Below, piece by piece: positions 40,318-51,085 of a stretch of DNA of 64,000 bases (positions are counted from its first letter, which is position 1; each line of letters opens with the position of its first letter). The stretch comes from Opisthorchis felineus. Its lineage: Eukaryota > Platyhelminthes > Trematoda > Opisthorchiida > Opisthorchiidae. A program made the translations under genes and the position numbers. Under the pieces are notes generated by a model. It was not told the DNA's origin and ran no database searches. It worked only from the letters and a program-made list of their open reading frames with translations. The stretch spans positions 1,204,505 to 1,268,504 of the forward strand of contig SJOL01007707.1 of the NCBI GenBank assembly GCA_004794785.1, read 5' to 3'.

Positions 40318-40680
40318 GTTTCAGGATTAGTGACTCCAGGAGAAATAATTATCTCTTGTACAGGGGTGACAACTTCACCAGTGAGAAACTCGGTTACGCA
40401 CAGTCCACTGATTGCCCCTCATCACGAAAAACAAACCACTGGAATGAGGTTCAGGTGTTTTTTTCCAGGTGCGATGCGCACAGGGCACTCGCATGAGATT
40501 AGGAAGACGGGTGAAGCCAAAAGCCAAGACACGATCCTACAATCACACTGGCTGGTCTACGTCATCTCGGTTGAACCTCTGTCAAACGTCGGTCATGATT
40601 CATGGATGTCTGCTGGGCGACTGTACTAGGCGGAACGAAACAAGAAAGCATATGCTCACCAGGATGAGCGATGACGCGAA
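40318..40680 (+). repeat. Unidentified dispersed repeat, plus copy of an inverted pair
   Basis: Matches the reverse complement of 43790-44150 over about 360 bp with moderate divergence. Shared blocks include GAAAAACAAACCACTGGA, CAGGGCACTCGCATGAGA, TCCTACAATCACACTGG, CAAACGTCGG and ATGTCTGCTGGG versus ATGTTTACTGGG. No coding potential is preserved between the copies. The element class is unknown; a SINE or MITE-like family is possible. Confidence 0.7.
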
Positions 40681-41568
40681 CGATGTGAGGCGGGAAATAG
40701 ATGGTTTAATCACTACATCGACATCTTGGTGTTTTGCTCGAAATTAGATGTGCTAGACTATTCATATAAATATCATCTTGAAAGTCTGAACGGAGTGCTA
40801 ACAGTCACTTGTCTCTGAGGGTACCATTAGAAGTTACTTTCATAGATGTACAGTCCGCTGACGGCTGGTGATCTGTAATAACACATTTATTCTACATCTG
40901 CACTGAGCATCACAGAAATCACTGTGAACAGTATTCCTTGGACACTGACGGCGCCATTCAGTAACGACGCCTTTCAGCATATATTGATACGTCCGAATAG
41001 ATTAAGAAGTGCCCCTAGCTATTCAAAGCAAGCTTTCTTCAGTAGTGAGCTCACTTCAACGTAGCCCCTCTATGCGTAACGAAAGGTCGCATGAAGTGTC
41101 AGTGGTTACGTATGATTAACTACTGTTCGACATCTTCTAATTCCTACGAAATTTCGCTCAAATTTGCTTAGCTGAACAAAACATCGATTGTCGAACTATC
41201 ATCACTTGTGACAGTTACGAATTGGGAAATATCTTAGCACCCTTGAAGTTGCTTTCCAAAGTTCACACGCTGAGACCGCAGCAGAACACGCCTCGAAAAG
41301 ATCACAAGCTACTTACATAATAATTAACCTATTGAATAGGCGAAAATGGACCTTCCATTATCTCCAGGGTTTACGCATTCAATAATTTCTTTCCGGGAAA
41401 GGATAATGAACTGATTTGCGAATCAATTTGGTTTTCATGAGATGCCCAACTGAATCTTTCGTTTATGATATTCTTCAACTGAATGTACTGCACAAAGGCC
41501 GCCTCATATTTCAGTTGGCACGATATTCGAGACATCGCAGTATATTTTCATAAGGGAAACTACTCACA

Positions 41569-41649
41569 AGGTTGCTGAAAACTCTTCGGCAGCCCACGAC
41601 TGTTTCGCCCTTCTTGGGGCTCATCAGGTCCCTGAGTTTTCGTCAACCT
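41569..41649 (-). ncRNA. Type I hammerhead ribozyme motif, minus strand (weakened)
   Basis: Read on the minus strand: CTGATGA (41627-41621), stem II GCCC/GGGC around loop CAAGAA, GAAAC, then AGTC and GTGGGCTG. All core bases are present. The outer stem I (GGTTGACGAAAACTC with GAGTTTTCAGCAACC) pairs well. Stem III would have a one-base loop, and the inner stem I keeps only two base pairs next to the cleavage site. It is therefore probably poor or inactive as a monomer. Confidence 0.65.
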
Positions 41650-41720
41650 TATGTTCCGCTTGAACCCAAATTGGACTGATTTCGACAAATACACTCATTT
41701 GCAAATCATACAGAATATGA

Positions 41721-41809
41721 GGTTGACGGAAACTCGGAGACTGCGCCTACCTGACGAGCCCTAAGAAGGGCGAAACCGGTCGTGGGCTGTCGAAGAGTTT
41801 TTAGCAACC
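41721..41809 (+). ncRNA. Type I hammerhead ribozyme, complete core
   Basis: Every invariant position is present. CTGACGA is at 41751-41757. Stem II is GCCC 41758-41761 with GGGC 41768-41771 around TAAGAA. GAA is at 41772-41774. The two-base-pair stem III is AC 41775-41776 with GT 41779-41780 around CG. The cleavage base is C41781. Inner stem I pairs 41745-41750 (GCCTAC) with 41782-41787 (GTGGGC), all six pairs including one wobble. Outer stem I pairs 41721-41735 with 41795-41809, 13 of 15 including two wobbles. Very short stem III and a long stem I with an internal loop are the hallmarks of Penelope-like-element and schistosome Salpha hammerheads, which often work best as dimers. Predicted cleavage is after C41781. 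Activity is inferred from structure, not shown. Confidence 0.85.
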
Positions 41810-43789
41810 TTGTGAATAGTTTCCTTTATGGTAGTGCACTTATCTTGCACTATAACCACCGAGTCGGTGTTTACTTGCTTCAAAGTCCAGACCCACATGG
41901 ATTGTACTGAACTGTGCGGAGACGCGAGTCTCTATCATTCAACGTCTACATCGAAACGTGTACGACAACCTGGCTTGATTCGAACATGTAAATGCATTTC
42001 TCATATTGTGCCCGTACATCCGCATGATTGCAGTTAGACAACCATTGCATTTTGTTGTATCGTTTACTCAACCACGAGTTACATTAGACCAAAAGGTATG
42101 TCATATTGTTTTATACATTGCTGAACTAATGATAATCTGAATATGGGAGTTTCGAGGAAGAAGTCGACTTCCTCCTTTTCACGAATCTACATGACCGGGA
42201 ATTTGTCCACATCGGGCAAGTTCGAAATGGCGTATGCTAAAATTTTCTAATAAAACTGCCTATCTTGAGACTAAATAACATGTGTCCTTTGTATCAAAAT
42301 TCAACGTAGTATCGCAAATCTGGTGCGACATATTCACCAAATGGATATATCCTCGTTCGCTTTGAATTACATCACAAACGAATCTGCTTCCGGAACATGG
42401 AAGCGCAGGTAAAGGTCTCATTGTAGTGCACTATTTCCACTCGTCAAACAGCTCACGGATGAACGCAAAAAAGAGTTACGTAATTTGCACCGTTATCTAT
42501 CCATCCATCATCCATCAAGTCCTCTCAGTTTTAGCGTAATACCGCATCTTCCCACCGTATAGCACGATGCAGGTGTTACCGAAAACGCTCATTACCGCAC
42601 TGTCAGAATGGTAGTGGATAACCTGGCGGTATTCCGTTAACCCCGCGTTAGTGATGTTGTCATCTCCAGAATGACAATGTCGGGTGGATGGTCACTAGAA
42701 AATGAAAGTCTTACCTGGGTTCCGGAAGGTTATTTTTAGAATGTATACCAGTGAGCATTTTTGTGACCCACAAATGTTGCTCTTACTAAGCTACCCGTGC
42801 CCACATGCTGGGGAAATCTACGTAGATGATTTTGCATTGAGGAGATTCAGTCCCTTCAGTATGAGTTGTTTGTTTTGCAGCATCGCAGTGCGGCGCGTCT
42901 CAAAGCTCGTCACACTTGCTTGGATATGTATTCTCCAATCCGTTCTACCGATTGCCACGTCCTCCCATGACCTAAAGTGTTAGTTACATTATTCCAACTC
43001 AATTCAAAAACTTCTCCAATAGCGGAATTTAGGACTTTTCCGATTTTGAACCCCATTCTCCGATCGACCGTAAACAAGCTGTGTTAAGATTCGAGTTTCA
43101 CTCATTCGTTTCAAATGGCCTAAGTAGCGGAGCTAGTTTCGCTTCTGGCCTCATTGAATTCGAACGTTGTTTGCTCGTCGAAGGAGTCCTCTGATGAGGA
43201 TTTGTTCATTCCCGTCGATCCGAGGGGCGTTTGCAGACAGTGCAAGTAAAATCGGTCAAGAGGCCGAACATTTGTGTGATCAGCACACAAGTGATGGCTG
43301 CACAATGACATAGTCGATTAGGCCCCCACTTCTTGGGTGAGTTCAAGTGGCAAGCGATGTCCGCCTCACGTCGAACCACGTGTTTCTTTGAATTCCCATA
43401 AACTTATCTTACTAAGTTTGCCTTTTCTCTCCAGTTTATTCTTCATTGAGCTCACAGTCATGAGACTTTATTTAGCGTTTGCTTTCTGACCGGTTTCTGA
43501 CCAAGATGATCATCAGTCACAGTCATAGAGATTTCCTTTCCAAATTCAGCTTTCAGACGAAATCGCACTTTGAAGGGTGGCAGAGTCGAAGGTAAACTAT
43601 GACACAATAATTCGTACACCCACACCGCGCTTTCCTTAAGCCGACTGCCTGAAGGTCATAGTCGTGAGGATTCGAGTACACTTTTCCTCCACTCATTGTT
43701 GATCATCTCACCTACAAACATTAGTTCCCCTGTATTTAACACAAAACCAAAATGACCTATTTTTGGCTTTACAATGTTCATCACTTGAC

Positions 43790-44150
43790 TCACTGGGCAT
43801 GTATTTTTTTGTTACTTCTGCCTAGGATAGCCACCCAGTAAACATCCCCAATTCATGGCCGACGTTTGACTAATGTTCCCCTACATCAAGATGATGTAGG
43901 TCCACCAGTGTGATTGTAGGACTGTCTTGACTTTTGGTTTCACCGGTTTCCCTACTCTCATGCGAGTGCCCTGTGTGTACCAAGCCTGGAAAGAAAACAT
44001 GTGAACCTCAATCCAGTGGTTTGTTTTTCATGATGAGAGGCAATCAGCAGACCATACGTAACAGGTTTTCCAACTAGTGAAGTTATCATCCCTGTGTGGG
44101 AGATTGTTATTCATGCGCTTGAAGTGATTAATCTTGTTCCTTGATGTATC
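43790..44150 (-). repeat. Unidentified dispersed repeat, minus copy of the inverted pair
   Basis: Reverse-complement partner of 40318-40680. It contains a perfect 9-bp hairpin at 43880-43900 (CCTACATCA, AGA, TGATGTAGG) that is not conserved in the other copy. With its partner it brackets the hammerhead pair inside the PPP1R3 intron. Confidence 0.7.
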
Positions 44151-44704
44151 ATTCCTTCATTTGAACTTGAATTTATACGGACATTACTAGTGACTTGGTC
44201 ATTTTAAGTTTTATATACTGGAGTGCCGTTAGTTTGGCCCAGTAAACAAGGGCTTTGAGTCAGAGCGAAGAGGCTGGTGAGCATGTAGGAGGCTGGTAAT
44301 GCAACGGACGGCAATAACACTTCTTGGGATGATTTTTTTTATTTCACATTGATTTTCTGCTGCGTATGTGGATGATTCCGACACCAAAAGCACTTTTTCC
44401 ACATCTGAAAACACAGTTTGAAGTCGAAGTTAGGGCTGGGCACATAATTTTGTTGCGACCACCTTCCAGGTTTTCCGTAAAATTTTCAGAAGTTTCTATT
44501 CGACAATTAGATATATGGTTTACCTTTTTCAGTTGTTTCCAAAGCTTTGAGTTCCAAGAGCTAAGATAAGAAAATGAATGGCTTAAAAATTCGAAAGTTC
44601 ATCCAGTAACTCTTATGCGTGTGCTTTTGCGGCACCGCGGCTTTAATTAAAGTAATATGCAGCAAAATCACGCATTAATTCACTCACATTTATTTTGATT
44701 TCAG

Positions 44705-45166
44705 GATAAACCACGCTGGTGCAACCTGTTTGCGAACCCGGAGGATTGCTCAAACTTTAATCAACGTCTGGCCAGACAGCACGTGTGTCTGGGACGTCTG
44801 TTGTCTACGCACTTATCACATCTTGAAGCCACCGTTCACGTGGTTGCACCAAGTCCCTTTATGAATCTCACTCCATTTGAGGTGAGACTGCGTTACACTC
44901 TAAACCACTGGGTCACAAACATGGAATCTGCGCCATTGAAAAAAGTGTTTATAGAAAAACGTGAATTAACCACATCTGAAGCACAATGGGTTGAACTGTA
45001 TCGAGGTGTGGTGGACATCCCAACCGACTCACTACCCGAATCTCAGTGGCTAACAGAGTTTGGTCAGTTCGAATTCGCGGTTGTTGCTCGTCGAGAACAA
45101 TTCGAAATCTGGGACAATAATGACAGACAAAATTACGTTTGCTTTCGTGGGCTACCGGCAGACTAG
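44705..45166 (+). CDS. PPP1R3-family subunit, terminal exon with CBM21 domain
   Basis: Entered from a good acceptor (TTTTGATTTCAG|GATAAA) in phase 0; 153 codons then TAG. Almost the whole exon is a CBM21 glycogen-binding domain. It shows FANPEDCSNFNQRLARQHVC (codons 9-28), the family's conserved stretch with an F-x-x-R/Q-L and HVCL. Then comes the N-L-x-F-E-V-x-V-R-Y-T-x-N-x-W signature as NLTPFEVRLRYTLNHW, followed by FGQFEFAVVAR, and finally EIWDNNDRQNY (W at codon 136). The last is the carbohydrate- and substrate-binding W-D-N-N-x-x-x-N-Y motif. It is full length and ends shortly after, as in PPP1R3B/C. The downstream region has AATAAA near 46114 as a possible polyadenylation signal. Paralogue type cannot be assigned. 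Confidence 0.93.
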   Translation, partial: DKPRWCNLFANPEDCSNFNQRLARQHVCLGRLLSTHLSHLEATVHVVAPSPFMNLTPFEVRLRYTLNHWVTNMESAPLKKVFIEKRELTTSEAQWVELYRGVVDIPTDSLPESQWLTEFGQFEFAVVARREQFEIWDNNDRQNYVCFRGLPAD

Positions 45167-47490
45167 CACGTAGTTGTTCGGCTCTGACCATCTACAGCTT
45201 TCATTTTCACAACGAATCTCACTGCCCACCCTCCCTCCCTCACCTTTCGCAACACAGCACAAACGCAGTTTTTCAAATGCGTCAGGATTTTCTCCATTCA
45301 ACCACTTAATCGCATTCTTGCCAACACATTAGTCATTCGCTATGACTTTCCGCACGGATGCAAGCCTCCGGTGCGTCAATAGAATGCGCCAATGAATCCA
45401 GAGATTAGTGTAAATATATCCAGTCATTTTCGTGCCTCGCATGACAAGTTTCACATCTAACTGCTCATTGTTAACTGTACAGTAGTGCGGAAACTAATTA
45501 TTTTCCATTTTTCACAGGCTTTTTTTATAGTTCACCGATGGATTCAATTCATATTACCTATTTATTCGTCTTTTTTAACCGGAGGGGCTGCAGTGAACTG
45601 TGGGTTGTGAAGACTCTTTTGGTATTGGTCCGATCCTCCACCATACTGGGATCTATCCTTAACTTCACTGAGATCGATGCTTCACCATACTGACAGAAAA
45701 TCGAACATTGGATGTAGTCATTCATGATTGGTATAAACTGGAGTTCGAGTAAAGCACTCACTAGGCTTTCCGTCCATAAATCTTGAAAAGACGGGGTTTC
45801 GGAACACAGCGGCTGTTTCCTTAGATACCTACATGTTGTACACAAGATATAGCTAATCACTGTATTCACGTAGTCAAACCAACCCAGTTTTTTCATCTGA
45901 TGGCTTTCAAGGTCTACTATTATGAAATAGTACCCGGTAATAGCACAGTATTTCCATGTCAAATTTCGGGCTATCTGGTGAGGAACTATTATCTCCCAAC
46001 ACCCGAAAAATTCATACGAAATACCGTGCAAAAGAACGTATGTTGCTCGATCAGTGTTGTTCCTTAAAGCCATTTGTGTTTGGAACGCAAGTCCAGTCTC
46101 ACATCATCTCACAAATAAACATACAAAAAACCTAACTGCTTGACGAGAAACAGCTGTTTCGGAATAGAAATTGAATTCACGTGACTTAACTAGGCACCAA
46201 AAGCCGTGTGTGGAGCGGGCCCTTGGACAGTTTTGCGGCACCTGGCTACCTACCTATCTGCCAATCAACCGTTAGGCATCTGTCTATCCCAGGTCATCTC
46301 CTCATTGCATTTCTGCAACACTCCAAGTCAATGTTCCCCCACCCGATAAGGTCCGCACGCACTTCTACAAGGCCTGTGACATCGAGGCCGCCACCGTTAT
46401 TAGGGAAAAACTGTTCAGTCCCATTGTTGAGCCACATATTCGAGGTTGCCCTTTGGGAAGAAAACCAATTACTACAAGTCGGCTAACATTGCATGATTGT
46501 TGAATAGACATGCAGCAAAACGCTGTATAATCTCTTGTTGTCTTCCAAATAACCATTGCCGGAAAGTGTGGAAACCAACCTGAAGGAAGGCGACTCTTTG
46601 TAGTTTGCTTAACAATTCGAAGTTTCAGCAACTGAAGCTGTAGCCTAAACTGCGTAATTGCTTTTAAGAATAAACGCTAGACAAAGTGCGGATGCTGATA
46701 TTAAACTTTTCCAGTGTTTTCAGTATCTTTGATAGACCTACTGTACTTCAACTACGCCTCCGTGTAAAGTAGACAGAAATGTAACTCCGAAAACGACACA
46801 CTTTGATGCAGATACTTGGCAACTATCGTAAGTTAGTCACTTTGTTGACAGCCGCACTGTGCTGCATGACTCTATGGAAGAACTTTGTACTGGACCAATA
46901 CGTTAACGCTTTCCCAGTTAGGTATAAGAGAAAACCAAAAACTTCGCAAAAGTGCCGTGTTTCTGAAACTACTTAGAGTTGTTGTATCCGTTTACTGTCG
47001 TACCTCCTATTAAACTCAGGCTAGTAAAACTCTAAGTTGAGCACCAAGCATGCAAGTCCTAATAAGGATAGTTTACTGCCGTCTGCTGATGGATTCCTTT
47101 CCGAATAGCTAAAGGCCCAACTAGAACAGCCTGACTCACAATATTACCAACACTGGTTGTCAGTTTTCAGTCTAAAATTTACATTTTGATAGCGTTCTCA
47201 GTTCTACTTGAGCTGGGTTTTGAGTACACAAGTTTTTTCTCCATCACAAGGGAAGAAAGATTTTTCACCATACGAGACAAAGGTTACACCCTGATTGAAA
47301 GAGTCACCTAGACTACTCGTGTGCCGTCCTCTTTTCTGATCACGTCACTTTTATTCTATTAGCAATAGGAAGACTTTGTATCATGAGACAAATTTTGTCT
47401 CATATTTGAAGTCAACGTATGATAAAAATCCAAGGCACCGCACGGCTGCTTTATCCTTGCTGCTAGTAGTCAGTGGCAGGCGCCACATAT
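45167..47490. other. Probable 3' UTR, then non-coding
   Basis: The sequence after the PPP1R3 stop may be 3' UTR for up to about 950 bases. A 171-codon minus-strand frame (45558-46073) opposes it, without a recognisable domain. AATAAA-like signals occur near 46114 and 46668. Confidence 0.35.
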
Positions 47491-47556
47491 AGCTAGAGAG
47501 ATTCGAACACGCATCTTTTCGGATGGTAGTCGAACACCACCATCCAGCCAATTCGG
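47491..47556 (-). repeat. tRNA-like element with A and B boxes
   Basis: On the minus strand, 47550-47535 reads TGGCTGGATGGTGGTG (A-box-like) and 47510-47498 reads GTGTTCGAATCTC (good B box). The spacing suits an internal RNA polymerase III promoter. GGATGGT and ACCATCC between them can pair. The cloverleaf is not complete. It is probably a SINE head of a family different from the 22/28/34-kb copies. Confidence 0.45.
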
Positions 47557-49110
47557 ACGCGTCAAGAGCCAGAGCAACTCGTCACACTGTCATCCCATGT
47601 GTATTTCATGTCACAGACGTATCGAGTGAAGATAGCTTACAATGATATGTAAAATGTTTTCCTTTAGGAGCAGATAACGTATTGGGAAACTATGGAGTTC
47701 CAGATCTGATTTCATTCCGCTAGTGAGATAAACCTCGGTTGGAGAGCTGCGGAGCACTCCACAGTTGTTTCTTCTTGGTTTGGAGTGGTTAGAAGCTTTG
47801 AAAATTACAGCCAAACACAACTCCCCTATAGTTATGTGTGATGCACATTACCGATGATTCCCAACAAACAAGAAGCAACCGTCGAGTGCTTTCAAAGTCA
47901 TCCGCATGGGTTTAACCCGTGCATGATTCCAAAAGCCCCTATTCGCCCTCCGCCCTCATTATCCCTGACTGATCCGACTGTTCTGAGGTGATTCTAATAC
48001 AGCCTCTATTGTCTGGTTGTGACTGACTGCAGTGCACGGGGAAGTGACGTTAAATGATGGGATAGTCCTGTCTTCCCCTATTATGATGTTCCGTGAGTTG
48101 TTTAGACACTGTCCAGCACTGTTCAGTTTGTGGCTTGATCCTGCAATCTGGTTCTTTATACTTTTCAATGGGTCCTTTGCTAACTGCCGAGCTAGCGTGA
48201 TTGTCGAATTAGAGCTCACTGCGGCATTCCACAGGTTCCTGATTGGTGACCTCATTTGTAGTTTTTTAAGTATCGTTCTTATTCGGCTGATCACTTTTGA
48301 AGTTGGTCAGAAGTCGATCTCACCACTGAGTAGTTGTTTGAACCTCGAAATGCATCCCGACTTGTTGGGTGATCCTTTTGGAAATATCAGGTTTCTTCGC
48401 AATGCTTGTTCGACTGGCTATTGTAAGAAAAGTTGATAAGAGACAAATCCGTAATTCCTTTATTTGTAGTAGATTAATTGAAGGGACTAGTATACACCCA
48501 AACTTGACAGAAACGGTCGGTTTGTCAATCAGAAGATTCAAACCGAATAAAAAGCTGGCACTAAAATCGGTGAACCTTAATTGTTGTATAACATTCTGAG
48601 CCTACGGTACATGATTTCACGTACTGGTTGTTTATGCCTAGGAGACTTACCGCATTGTGATACCATCGAATTCGGCTGATTTGAAAAAGTTGGTGAGCAG
48701 AAGTTTCGTCGGTTACTTATCTCCATCGTGTTGACAGCAACACAGTTTCGAACGTTTACTTTTACGTTTCCGGAATCCATTCGTCAGTTTTTTACTTATC
48801 TGACGGTTAGGACGGTAAAAATATTGAAACTGGTCAAAAGCCAAGAAAAAGAATCGCACAGATAGTCAGTTGGCCGTAAACCCGAACTGTTACCTAGTTG
48901 GTTGGTGCAACACAGTAAATATGGCCTTTGCGCAACTGGGCCAAAATATGTGTATCATGAACAAAGCTAAGGATCTTTGCAAATTGTTTCTGACAATTTT
49001 GTAGCGTACCTCGCAATCGCATCACGACTGCCAAACGGTGCCGTTTATAGTCTTCGAATCTCTTTCTAGATGAGGCGAAAAGTTTCGTCTGGGTTGATTA
49101 CGTCAACGTT
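47557..49110. other. Non-coding stretch, no gene recognised
   Basis: Overlapping frames on both strands near 48 kb (134 codons plus, 111 codons minus) suggest eroded mobile-element sequence. No domain could be matched. Confidence 0.3.
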
Positions 49111-49119
49111 GTCAATAGT

Positions 49120-49225
49120 GAGTGATACAATCTATCTTCTGAGTTTAGTGGTGTTCCTCAAGTCGGCTGCCTACCTTTTTCATTGAACGCTGCTATATCA
49201 TGCGCAAAACGTCCTTCGTTAGAAT
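49120..49225 (+). pseudogene. Possible RTE-type reverse transcriptase scrap
   Basis: A short frame reads EFSGVPQVGCLPFSLNAAI, which resembles the SGVRQGCPLSPFLFNFAI block of RTE-like reverse transcriptases. It is followed by a stop. No other block of that enzyme could be read around it, so the match may be fortuitous. Confidence 0.3.
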
Positions 49226-49779
49226 AAACAGAAGGAGGAACGTACAGGCAGTTTGGGTGAGACCAGTCCCTCGTCTCTGATGTTTAATTTGAGTATTGAT
49301 GGTCGGTCAAGAGTGTAAATTAGCATTGAGAGACATGTGCTGTGAGGATTGAAATAAGTCGCGGTCGTACGCGTCTACCTGCAGGTCATCCTTATATGGT
49401 CGGTTTACCTCTTCATCCAGATAACTTTAACTGTGTTCAGCGAATTGTAATCCTATCAAGCAACTGACGTCCGTCTTTGTTCTATACACATCGGCTAAAT
49501 TGTTTTCAAATGGTCACGAGTCTTAGTGAGCTTTGGGAATCGCTACAGTATTGATTCATGCCCTTCCTACGAAGCAATTTGAATTTCTATCAATCATTAA
49601 TTGTGTGTACGTGACAGACAGGCCATAGCTAAACAATAACCAACTGATTTTTCAAAGCACTTTAATCTCTATTGTTCGCTTATCAGTTACGAGTTCGTAT
49701 GTGAGCGCGGTGTGAATGACTGGTGGTACTGAATTTTTCTAAGGTTTTCAATCAATTGGGAAAAGTTTGGAACCGATTG

Positions 49780-51085
49780 AGAAATAATTTCCATTGTTGA
49801 ATCTGTGTTTCAAAAATTTCCGCCAATGGAGACGGAGAAGCTACAGGTATACTTGGTCAAAGTCCTTAAGTCCCAGCAACCAGGAGTTCCAGATATTACA
49901 CCAGCAGAGCGGAGAACGTTAAGCACCCTAAAACAGGTAGACGACATAGTGATTACAGAGGCGCATAAGGTTAAGGCCACCGTTATCATGAACAAGAGTG
50001 ATTATCTACAGAAGGTCAAGCAACACTTAGCTGGGGGTCCTTACCTGCAGATCGACAGTGGGAATATTACGTCTATAATGAATGGTAATAAAGTTGAAGT
50101 TGACAGGTATTTGCAGTTCGTGATATACCACTTAGACAAAGATAACTGGTATTGATTGTACCCCAGAAAAGCAATCCAGACAAGGCTTTAAGGCCTACCA
50201 AAAATCTATAAACCAGATGTCTTGATGAGACCAATAGAAGATGGAATGGGTTCCCCACCTCATGGGCTGGTCAGATTCTTGGCAGGTAATCTAGAATTCC
50301 TCACCGGAAAATCTAGTACTTACGTTAGGAATTCATAAGACTTTGTCAGCAAAGTGGCGGATATCACCGTGGAACCAAACGTCATTCCTGTAAGGTTCAA
50401 TGTCAACTCGTTATATACAAATATTCCAAAAGGAGATTCTTTGGAAATAGCCAAGCGATTGCTGCTAGCAAACAGCACCTTTTCAGAACTGACACAGCTT
50501 ACGGTATATGAAATAGTGGAAGGTATAATAGCATGCCTGAATCTCACCCATTTCGTTTTTGACTCCGTGATTTACACTGAAGAACAAGGTCTTGCAATGG
50601 GATCTCCAATATCTACGGTTTAGGCAAATATTTCTATCGAATATTTTGATCAGAAGGCCTTAGCCGGATTTCCCTACCCACCCAGTATATTCTGACGCTA
50701 TGTAGACGACATGTCTGTCGTGATGAAAAGAGACAAGCTAAGTGAGTTTTACAACTATCTTAATGACTTGAATCCACACATCAAATATACCACGGAGATG
50801 GAGTCAACTTCAGGTACACTATCCTCCTTAGATTGCATGGTACATAATGTAGGGGGAAACAAAAACAACAATGTATGAGAAGCCAACTGACACTAAGGCG
50901 ATTATGAACCGCCCGTCTGCCCGTACGAAGTCAGTATTCGCCAGTATTGTCTCATCAATGTTTAGCCGAGTAAGGGCTCTGTGCACAGAAGACGTTGATC
51001 AGACAGTGGCCCATAATAAAGTAAAGAACAAACTTCGTAGTAGTGGATTTCCAACTAGTTTGATTAGGCGTCATTTGGTACCGGG
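49780..51085 (+). pseudogene. Penelope-like element reverse transcriptase, decayed, cut by the assembly gap
   Basis: Encodes the reverse transcriptase of a Penelope-like element, but with stops and frameshifts. The order of blocks is as follows. ITPAERRTLSTLKQVDDIVI and VIMNKSDY are N-terminal (49880-50010). GLPKIYKPD is near 50191. LTGKSSTYVRNS is followed by a stop near 50337. Then come VRFNVNSLYTNIPKG (50390-50435), the first catalytic block, where VRFDVNSLYTNIP is usual and the key Asp is Asn, and GLAMGSPISTV followed by TAG at 50621-50623. TGA at 50693-50695 precedes the intact YVDD box (50699-50710), where a Trp codon is expected. HIKYTTEMES and LIRRHLVPG end the readable part. The 5' end is truncated near 49780. 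The C-terminal GIY-YIG endonuclease region, if present, would fall in the following Ns. Confidence 0.88.

Larger units (their letters stand above)
41425..41828. repeat. Hammerhead-ribozyme repeat locus 5 (inverted pair, best preserved)
   Basis: 41430-41560 is the minus-oriented family unit body (CAACTGAATCTTTCGTTTATG, CTTCAACTG, TGCACAAAGGCCGCCTC). 41551-41652 is its ribozyme arm on the minus strand. After a spacer of about 57 bases comes a plus-strand arm at 41710-41828. The two arms are near-perfect reverse complements over about 110 bp, so either strand could fold into one long hairpin. The locus lies in the PPP1R3 intron, so the plus arm is in the sense orientation of that transcript. Confidence 0.8.
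36696..44704 (+). other. Large phase-0 intron of the PPP1R3 gene
   Basis: Bounded by GTAAGC at 36696 and TTTGATTTCAG ending at 44704. Joining the exons keeps the frame (codon GAG followed by GAT) and gives uninterrupted family order from EPPEVP into CBM21. I see no intervening coding exon. The 79-codon frame at 37071-37310 and the 94-codon frame at 38524-38808 have no recognisable domain. The intron holds a (TA)n tract, an inverted dispersed repeat pair, an inverted hammerhead pair and small hairpins, all listed separately. Confidence 0.75.

Noticed and set aside
45558..46073. 171-codon minus-strand frame after the PPP1R3 gene
   Set aside because: No recognisable domain or splice signals; about one such frame is expected by chance in a window this size.
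48032..48436. Overlapping 134-codon plus and 111-codon minus frames
   Set aside because: Mutual shadows; probably eroded transposon sequence but no domain could be named.
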